NCBI GenBank assembly: GCA_902782625.1 | Contig: CACZNZ010000050.1 | Coordinates: 1-10,099 of the forward strand | DNA length: 10,099 nucleotides | Direction of reading: 5' to 3' | From: an uncultured Lachnospiraceae bacterium | Lineage (GTDB): Bacteria; Bacillota; Clostridia; Lachnospirales; Lachnospiraceae | In this document: positions 5,553 through 10,099 of the stretch, one piece after another | Position numbering within the stretch: position 1 is the stretch's first letter | Layout of the letters: every line of letters starts with the position of its first letter | Translations under genes and position numbers: made by a program | Notes under the pieces: model-generated | What the model saw: the letters and a program-made list of their open reading frames with translations, nothing else | The model's database searches: none | Told to the model about the DNA's origin: nothing

Positions 5553-7002
5553 GTTTTTTATCCTCGTCTAATTTGAAGAAATAACAATTCTGTATTTCCA
5601 GGGTTCCCTCCAGGAGTCTGGACGGCTTGATCCAGTCCCCGAAAGGCGTATCCTCCCGTTTAGGCAGATAATTGGAATCAAGAAGCAGATATTTATTCTT
5701 TTTCTTATCGTAAGCCGTAATCGCGACATAGTGCCCTTGCACATGGACCACGGCCACATCCCCGGCATTCAGTTTTTTCTTCAGTTTCTTGATATCTCCG
5801 CCGCCGCCGTCCCAGGCAAACCCGTACTTCTTTCCGAAAGCTTTGCAGGATGCTTTAAAGATTCCCTCATCTGTCCCGTTATCCACAATGCGGTAATGTT
5901 TTTTCACCGCATAATCCGCCAGTTCCATGACGTCCATATACTGCCCGGTCAGGGCATAAACAGCATTGACCGGAGCCAGGATGCCGCAGCCGGCAGTTCC
6001 CATGCATCCGCCTCCTCCGTATGGCGTCGCACACCACTCCGGATCATACTGCGTGATCACAAAGGGATCATTGTCCTCCTGAATCTTTGCTTCCGCCTTA
6101 ATCCTCCACTGGTTTTCAAAGGAAGTCGGATCAAGCGATAGTCTCCATTTTCCCGCTCTGTTCTGCGTCAGAAATGTTCTGCTTTCAGCGCTCTGAATGG
6201 TAAATGCGCCAGATAACCTGTGAATCCGGAAGCTACAGCCTTGCTGCTCTTTTGCAGACCGGACAACCTTCGGTTTTTTTCCGGAGACGTCCACACATAA
6301 GTATTCTTCGGTGGCTGCATCCTGAATCTCGTAATAATCCCCTGTCAAATGCGTCAGCTTCAGACGTTGCTGCGGATACTCTTCCATATAAATCTGCTTG
6401 GTCTCTCCGCCTTTTTCATTGTCAAGATATCCATTGACACACAGATAGATGCCATCCCGCAAGCTCTGTTTTTCCCTTCCGTCATAAAGCAAGGTATCCG
6501 AATAAGACGACTCTGTCATCCATCCTGTCCCGTAGTGATCTTTTTTCTCGTAAATCACCTGACGGTCTTCTCCAATCTGACTGATCGCGATTACGCCGGA
6601 ATACTTCTTGATCACATCTCGTCGCTCATCAAAACTTTCATCAGTGTAGATGGCCATGGAATCTCTGACTGTCGCATATTCATGTTCATATTCAGGATCA
6701 TCGATAAAATCTTTTTTATCAAACCATCCCCAGGATGTGTGATCTCCATCCTCAAAACTTCCGAAGAGACCGTCTTCGGATTCTTTCGTCGTAATCAGGA
6801 CAAATCCGTTGCCCGATACACTTTTTTTTACATGTTCCAGATTTTCATCCTCGTAGACATTGATGTCATCCATGGTAATGGCGTATGCCCAGACTGGCTT
6901 TTCTTCCATGTCATAGGGAAATGCGGCTTTTACGCTGACGGTCTGTATCCCGGCCATCAAAACAGCAATAATCACCAGAACAGACAGTCTGTATTTCGTC
7001 AT
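5503..7002 (-). CDS. Exported C39-like cysteine peptidase with SH3-like and ricin-like regions
   Basis: A 499-aa protein. Residues 1-26 form a signal peptide (MTKYR, hydrophobic core, then VKA before Ala-Phe), so it is exported. Two SH3-like segments follow (about 38-100 and 109-170, each ending in a W-containing strand, SWGWF and TGWMTESSY), then a region of about 183-300 with ricin-type beta-trefoil character (DGIYLCVNGYLD, YYEIQDAATEEYLCVD, FTIQSAESRTFLT). The C-terminal part (about 314-480) looks like a C39-like papain-fold peptidase: Cys339 in GTAGCGILAPVNAV, His424 in VQGHYVAIT, Asp442 in LLLDSNY, in the expected order. A Gly/Cys-rich stretch (PYGGGGCMGTAGCG) surrounds the nucleophile. 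The start is set by GGGAGG 6 bases upstream; the frame is open for 41 codons more, but that would hide the signal peptide. Substrate is unknown. Peptidase fold is likely, the binding regions less so. Confidence 0.78.
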   Translation of the reverse strand: MTKYRLSVLVIIAVLMAGIQTVSVKAAFPYDMEEKPVWAYAITMDDINVYEDENLEHVKKSVSGNGFVLITTKESEDGLFGSFEDGDHTSWGWFDKKDFIDDPEYEHEYATVRDSMAIYTDESFDERRDVIKKYSGVIAISQIGEDRQVIYEKKDHYGTGWMTESSYSDTLLYDGREKQSLRDGIYLCVNGYLDNEKGGETKQIYMEEYPQQRLKLTHLTGDYYEIQDAATEEYLCVDVSGKKPKVVRSAKEQQGCSFRIHRLSGAFTIQSAESRTFLTQNRAGKWRLSLDPTSFENQWRIKAEAKIQEDNDPFVITQYDPEWCATPYGGGGCMGTAGCGILAPVNAVYALTGQYMDVMELADYAVKKHYRIVDNGTDEGIFKASCKAFGKKYGFAWDGGGGDIKKLKKKLNAGDVAVVHVQGHYVAITAYDKKKNKYLLLDSNYLPKREDTPFGDWIKPSRLLEGTLEIQNCYFFKLDEDKKHETERSSEAETMADRP

Positions 7003-7008
7003 AAGTAT

Positions 7009-7014
7009 CCTCCC
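7009..7014 (-). promoter_or_regulatory. Shine-Dalgarno of the C39-like gene (decides the start)
   Basis: GGGAGG lies 6 bases before ATG 7002-7000, just upstream of the signal-peptide-encoding start. No convincing -35/-10 pair is visible between this site and the lysS terminator; TACAAT (minus strand, just after the hairpin) is a possible -10 but lacks a -35. Confidence 0.8.
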
Positions 7015-7032
7015 TAATCCCCGTATAATTGT

Positions 7033-7069
7033 AAAAAGGCCGTCGTACATCCCTGTACGCCAGCCTTTT
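7033..7069 (-). terminator. Rho-independent terminator of lysS
   Basis: Minus-strand hairpin starting 15 bases after the lysS stop: a 16-base stem AAAAGGC..CGTACA / TGTACG..GCCTTTT with one G-U pair and one mismatch, a 4-base GGGA loop, then a T-run (plus-strand A-run 7033-7037). It separates lysS from the C39-like gene. Confidence 0.85.
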
Positions 7070-7084
7070 AAGTCATCTTTTGAA

Positions 7085-9142
7085 TTAATGAATGGCAGTT
7101 CCTTCCGGGACACTGTCATCGACAAATATCACTTTACATCCGCAGGAGTCATGTGTTGCGGCCAGAAGCATACCATTGCTGGCTATTCCGGAAAATCTGG
7201 CCGGTTTCAGATTCGCAAGTACGATGATCTTTCGTCCGATCAATTCTTCCGGTTTATATTCATTCCGAATTGAGGAAACGATTACTCTTTCTTCGAGTCC
7301 GTCAGACAAGGTAAGCTTTAACAGATTCCTTGCTTTCTTCACGATCTCACAGTCCGTCACCTTGCAGACTCTCATGTCAAGCTTCTCAAAATCCTCAATC
7401 TCTATGGTCTCTTTGATCGGAGGAACCGCGTTCTTCCTCTCTTCTTCCTCAATGGCAGCCAGTCTTGCTGCTTCTATCGCCGCTGCCTCTTCTTCTTTCC
7501 GTCTTCTTTCTTCTTCTTTTGCCTCCTCGGCCAGTCTCTTTTCTTCCTCTGTCTGAGGAGTGGAAAAGTCAAGAAGGCCAAGGTATCTATTCGGATCGAC
7601 CGCATACAGGAACAGATATAATCTCGGACCTGCAGATTTACCAATCATCAGCTGATAAGCATTCTTGAAAAATCTTGCCTGTGCAGCCTTCTTATTCTCC
7701 TCATCAAAGTCCGGATCCGCTTCTCTCGGGATCGTATAGATAAAGGAATTAAGCTCGTCCAGATCATAATCTCCTTTTTCAATGAAATCATGAAGAAGCT
7801 GGATCTCCTTTTTCTCCACTTCATTTAAAGTATCATAGAATTCCCAGTTCCGGTATCCGAGCAGTTTATTCATGTTTTCCGGAGAACATTTCTCCAGCCA
7901 GTATTTTGCCAGACCAAGTCTCTCGCCGAACTCTTCCTTTGTATAAGGAGTACCGATCTTTTCGAAAACAGTCTCGAGCATATCTGCGTTAAAATCCACG
8001 ACTGAACCGAAATTCACGATCTGCTGCATCGGAACAGGATAAAGATCTCTTCCTTCGATCAGACAGTTGTACATGATGCCTTCGATATAGTCGAAATTCT
8101 TTCCCTTTCCTGCCTGATGAACTTTCAGCATCTTATCGAATTCAAAATACTGTCTTAAAATCTCATCATCGAAACAGAAATCAAAGGCCTTGTTCGGTTC
8201 TGATTTGGAGTACAGCCAGAGGATCACTTCCGGCTGATAGATCTCAAGCAGGGTCTCCGGTGTCAGGTTCAATCCGGTGGATCCACTCATCTTTCCTGTT
8301 GTTCCTTTGATCCCGATGAATTCATATCCCTTAAACATCGGGGCCTTTGTATGAAAGATCTTCTTTGCAATGATCTTACTGGTGTCATAGCTTCCGCCCG
8401 GGCTTGCATGATCTTTTCCGCCCGGCTCAAAGTCCACACCTTCATAGAGCCAGCGCATCGGCCAGTCAATCTTCCATGCGAGCTTGCAGTTGAAGTCTTT
8501 TCTGAAATCCCAGTGACCGCTGTGTCCGCATTTGCAGGTATATTCACATGTGGTTCCGTCCTCCGAACAGGAAGTGATGGTCGTCTCATCCTTTCCACAG
8601 ACCGGACAGTAGATACTTACGGGATAATAAGCTTCCCTTTCTTCCGGTGTAGCAACCTGCTGGCGGAATTTATCGAGGATGTCAAAGATCTCTTTGCGCA
8701 TCTTCACGGCGTGGATCACATGCTCCGCATATTTCCCGGCACGGTAATTTTCGCTCTGACGGCGGAAATCCACCTTGATCCCGAAACGGGCGAGGGATTT
8801 CTCGAATTCTTTTTCAAAATGTTCTGCATAAGAAGAACAGCATCCGAAAGGATCCTTGACGTCAACATATGGCTTTCCGATCTCATCTTCCAGCTCCGGT
8901 GCAATCTCTTTTACATTGACGGGAACTTTTCTGAACCGGTCAAACTCATCCCATGAAAACAGCAGTCTTGCTTTCTTTCCCTGTTTGATCAGTGCTTTAT
9001 ATACAAAGTAACTTGTCGCGATATCTCTGAAGTTTCCGATATGGATGGAACCGGAAGGGCTGATTCCTGCCGCACAAACATATTCCTCCTTATCAGGAGA
9101 CCTCTTGATGATATCTTTTGCTATTTTCTCAGACCAATGCAT
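7085..9142 (-). CDS. lysS: Class I lysyl-tRNA synthetase with C-terminal OB-fold tRNA-binding domain
   Basis: A 685-aa enzyme charging tRNA-Lys with lysine in the cytosol. Class I (LysRS1), not the usual bacterial class II: Rossmann-fold signature GISPSGSIHIGNF (26-38, HIGH-type HIGN at 34-37), KMSGS (284-288, KMSKS-type), DWPMRW (226-231), FEPGGKDH (238-245) and a Cys-rich zinc-ribbon-like insert (CPVCG 179-183, CKCG 203-206). The LysRS1 part ends near 528, close to the family's usual length. A charged Glu/Arg/Lys/Ala helix (530-572) links it to an EMAPII/Trbp111-like OB domain (578-685: FEKLDMRVCKV, NLKPARFSGIASNGMLLAA), as found at the C-terminus of many bacterial MetRS. This domain in other synthetases binds tRNA nonspecifically or mediates dimerisation. 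AGGAGG lies 11 bases upstream of the ATG. It is a single gene between a consensus promoter and a terminator. Its leader is only about 55 nt, too short for a T-box. Confidence 0.95.
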   Translation of the reverse strand: MHWSEKIAKDIIKRSPDKEEYVCAAGISPSGSIHIGNFRDIATSYFVYKALIKQGKKARLLFSWDEFDRFRKVPVNVKEIAPELEDEIGKPYVDVKDPFGCCSSYAEHFEKEFEKSLARFGIKVDFRRQSENYRAGKYAEHVIHAVKMRKEIFDILDKFRQQVATPEEREAYYPVSIYCPVCGKDETTITSCSEDGTTCEYTCKCGHSGHWDFRKDFNCKLAWKIDWPMRWLYEGVDFEPGGKDHASPGGSYDTSKIIAKKIFHTKAPMFKGYEFIGIKGTTGKMSGSTGLNLTPETLLEIYQPEVILWLYSKSEPNKAFDFCFDDEILRQYFEFDKMLKVHQAGKGKNFDYIEGIMYNCLIEGRDLYPVPMQQIVNFGSVVDFNADMLETVFEKIGTPYTKEEFGERLGLAKYWLEKCSPENMNKLLGYRNWEFYDTLNEVEKKEIQLLHDFIEKGDYDLDELNSFIYTIPREADPDFDEENKKAAQARFFKNAYQLMIGKSAGPRLYLFLYAVDPNRYLGLLDFSTPQTEEEKRLAEEAKEEERRRKEEEAAAIEAARLAAIEEEERKNAVPPIKETIEIEDFEKLDMRVCKVTDCEIVKKARNLLKLTLSDGLEERVIVSSIRNEYKPEELIGRKIIVLANLKPARFSGIASNGMLLAATHDSCGCKVIFVDDSVPEGTAIH

Positions 9143-9202
9143 CTGTCTTTTCTCCTCCTGCTTTTGTTCAGTAACTTTTCAATTTTTATTCGCTAAATAT
9201 GT

Positions 9203-9231
9203 ATTATAACAAATACCTATCTTCATTTCAA
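9203..9231 (-). promoter_or_regulatory. Sigma-A promoter of lysS
   Basis: Minus strand: -35 TTGAAA (9231-9226), a 17-base spacer, -10 TATAAT (9208-9203) preceded by TGT, an extended -10. It starts 2 bases after the terminator T-run of the upstream regulator gene and gives a leader of about 55 nt. Confidence 0.92.
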
Positions 9232-9232
9232 G

Positions 9233-9263
9233 AAAAAAAGCTGCCGCGCATCGCAGCAGCTTT
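9233..9263 (-). terminator. Rho-independent terminator of the reductase-regulator operon
   Basis: Minus-strand hairpin AAAGCTGCTGCG / CGCGGCAGCTTT (12-base stem with one G-U pair, 3-base ATG loop) followed by a T-run; the plus-strand A-run is 9233-9239. It ends transcription 31 bases after the regulator stop codon. Confidence 0.93.
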
Positions 9264-9293
9264 CCTTATATCTTAGGATAGGAATCGTATTTT

Positions 9294-9740
9294 TCAGGAA
9301 CCGCATTCATTCAGAAGCTTATACAGAAGTTCATAAAGCTTTTCGGCATCCTTATCCCGGATATGCATGCAGGTCGCCACACATTCCGGAATCTGAAGTG
9401 CCTTTTCTCTTAAAGCTTTTCCTTCCGGTGTGAGTTCGATCACGACAACTCTCTCGTCTTCTTTCAGACGGGTCCTTGTCACAAAACCGGCCTTCTCCAT
9501 CTTTTTAAGAAGCGGAGTCAGTGTCCCGTTATCAAGATAAAGCCTCCTGCCAATCTCTCCGACAGTCAGATGATCCTCTTCCCAGAGGACCAGGAACACC
9601 AGATACTGTGTATAGGTAATCCCAAGTTCTTTAAGAAACGGATGGTAAAGATTCGTCACCTTCCTCGCACAGGCATATAGCGGAAAACACAGCTGGTTTT
9701 CCAGTTTCAGTTTTTCATAGATGTCGTTATTCTGATTCAT
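9294..9740 (-). CDS. OhrR-type MarR-family peroxide-sensing regulator
   Basis: A 148-aa MarR-family winged-helix repressor. The N-terminus LENQLCFPLYACARKVTNLY and then ITYTQYLVFLVLWE closely follow OhrR, the organic hydroperoxide sensor. Cys18 matches the reactive Cys15 of B. subtilis OhrR, and Tyr32 and Tyr43 keep the same offsets (+14 and +25) as the tyrosines that hydrogen-bond that Cys. The winged helix spans about 58-105 (VGEIGRRLYLDNGTLTPLLKKMEKAGFV, then the wing RLKEDERVVVIELT). Additional Cys120 and Cys124 in the C-terminal helix lie about where 2-Cys OhrR proteins have their resolving Cys, so a disulfide-forming version is possible. ATG overlaps the end of the reductase gene by 14 bases, so the two are co-transcribed and the regulator may control its own operon. 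The promoter and operator lie outside the window. No Ohr peroxidase gene is seen. Confidence 0.9.
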   Translation of the reverse strand: MNQNNDIYEKLKLENQLCFPLYACARKVTNLYHPFLKELGITYTQYLVFLVLWEEDHLTVGEIGRRLYLDNGTLTPLLKKMEKAGFVTRTRLKEDERVVVIELTPEGKALREKALQIPECVATCMHIRDKDAEKLYELLYKLLNECGS

Positions 9741-10098
9741 TTTGCTCTAACTGTTTCCTTCTGAGTGCTGCAAGATAGGATACGGCAGACAAAGCTGCAA
9801 TATTTCCTTCTCCGGCTGATTTGATATACTGATAAGGTTCTCCGACGATATCTCCGCAGGCGAAACATCCTGGGATACTTGTCTCCATCTTTCGGTTTAC
9901 CTTGACGTGGTTTTTGTCTACTTCAAGCCCCGGAACCAGCTGCCCGGGAGAAACGCTCTCTCTTAAGATGAAGACGCCGTCCACCTCATAATCGCCCTGA
10001 TCTGTCTTGAGTCTTCTGATGCCGTCTGCTTCTTCAATGGCCTGCGGCTTTTCTCTGACGATCTCGATATTGTCGGCTAACTGTATCTCTCCTTGATA
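9727..10098 (-). CDS. Thioredoxin-reductase-like FAD/NAD(P) oxidoreductase (C-terminal part)
   Basis: The frame is open to the window edge, so only the C-terminal 123 residues are visible. They match the end of the thioredoxin reductase-like flavoprotein family: VDGVFILRES, then ETSIPGCFACGDIVGEPYQY (the second FAD-binding motif, normally PGxFAxGD), then IKSAGEGNIAALSAVSYL. The FAD and NAD(P) domains and any redox-active CxxC lie outside the window, so it cannot be told whether this is a true thioredoxin reductase, a ferredoxin-dependent form or a relative. A GTG at 9984 is internal to the domain and is not a start. It overlaps the OhrR-type regulator downstream by 14 bases; a thiol-redox role under peroxide control is inferred. 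Confidence 0.85.
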   Translation of the reverse strand, partial: YQGEIQLADNIEIVREKPQAIEEADGIRRLKTDQGDYEVDGVFILRESVSPGQLVPGLEVDKNHVKVNRKMETSIPGCFACGDIVGEPYQYIKSAGEGNIAALSAVSYLAALRRKQLEQNESE

Positions 10099-10099
10099 A

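Noticed and set aside
6349..7017. Plus-strand open frame of 222 codons opposite the C39-like gene
   Set aside because: Hydrophobic shadow translation antisense to the SH3-like and ricin-like region; no Shine-Dalgarno or family resemblance.
7015..7045. Internal promoter for the C39-ATPase-lipoprotein operon
   Set aside because: TACAAT could be a -10, but no -35-like hexamer lies 16-18 bases upstream and the site sits in the lysS terminator; partial read-through from lysS is equally plausible, so it is not listed as a feature.
8351..8956. Plus-strand open frame of 201 codons opposite lysS
   Set aside because: Antisense shadow of the conserved LysRS1 core; no independent start signal and no recognisable domain.
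9143..9202. T-box or riboswitch in the lysS leader
   Set aside because: From the -10 position the leader is only about 55 nt, too short for a T-box specifier stem and antiterminator, and no terminator hairpin lies before the ATG.
9196..9220. OhrR-type operator overlapping the lysS -10
   Set aside because: The AT-rich stretch around TTGTTATAATACA is only an imperfect palindrome, as expected from a consensus -10; it does not match the TACAATT-type inverted repeat.

Overview
The window reads as a chromosomal segment of a low-to-mid GC, Gram-positive anaerobe of the class Clostridia, perhaps Lachnospiraceae- or Oscillospiraceae-like. This is inferred from the SD-rich, closely packed genes, canonical sigma-A promoters, the SppA/RDD pair, a lipoprotein with a Gram-positive-style lipobox, and a tRNA gene with encoded CCA. 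No taxonomic search could be run.

Layout. At the left edge a plus-strand gene enters already open: the C-terminal part of a SufB/SufD-family Fe-S assembly scaffold (2-802), ending in a strong terminator. Everything else lies on the minus strand. A tRNA-Leu(CAG) gene (977-1063), with its own near-consensus promoter and two tandem terminator hairpins, converges on the suf gene. Reading the minus strand in its direction of transcription, from high to low coordinates: the C-terminal part of a thioredoxin-reductase-like flavoprotein (10098-9727) overlaps an OhrR-type MarR regulator (9740-9294), closed by a strong terminator. A class I lysyl-tRNA synthetase (9142-7085) follows under a consensus promoter. 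It carries a C-terminal OB-fold tRNA-binding domain joined by a charged helical linker, and ends at another terminator.

Then comes a tightly packed run of five genes: an exported C39-like cysteine peptidase with SH3-like and ricin-like regions (7002-5503); a predicted ABC-class ATPase of unknown function (5552-3828); a lipoprotein with a trigger-factor-like FKBP and chaperone region (3831-2725); signal peptide peptidase SppA (2661-1642); and an RDD membrane protein (1652-1155) in the position of SppI/YteJ, the known SppA inhibitor of Bacillus. The first three overlap one another by 50 and 4 bases; the last two overlap by 11 bases and have their own extended -10 promoter.

How the genes might work together. 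Four of the five products of the run are predicted to be exported or membrane-bound, and they pair folding (lipoprotein), proteolysis (C39 peptidase, SppA) and protease control (RDD). The ABC-class ATPase is the only cytosolic member. I infer an envelope protein quality-control or stress module; this is the most interesting unit in the window. The reductase/OhrR pair looks like a separate peroxide-sensing thiol-redox unit. Codon use in the suf fragment (ATA, CGN) differs visibly from the minus-strand genes, so the two sides of the tRNA may have different histories.
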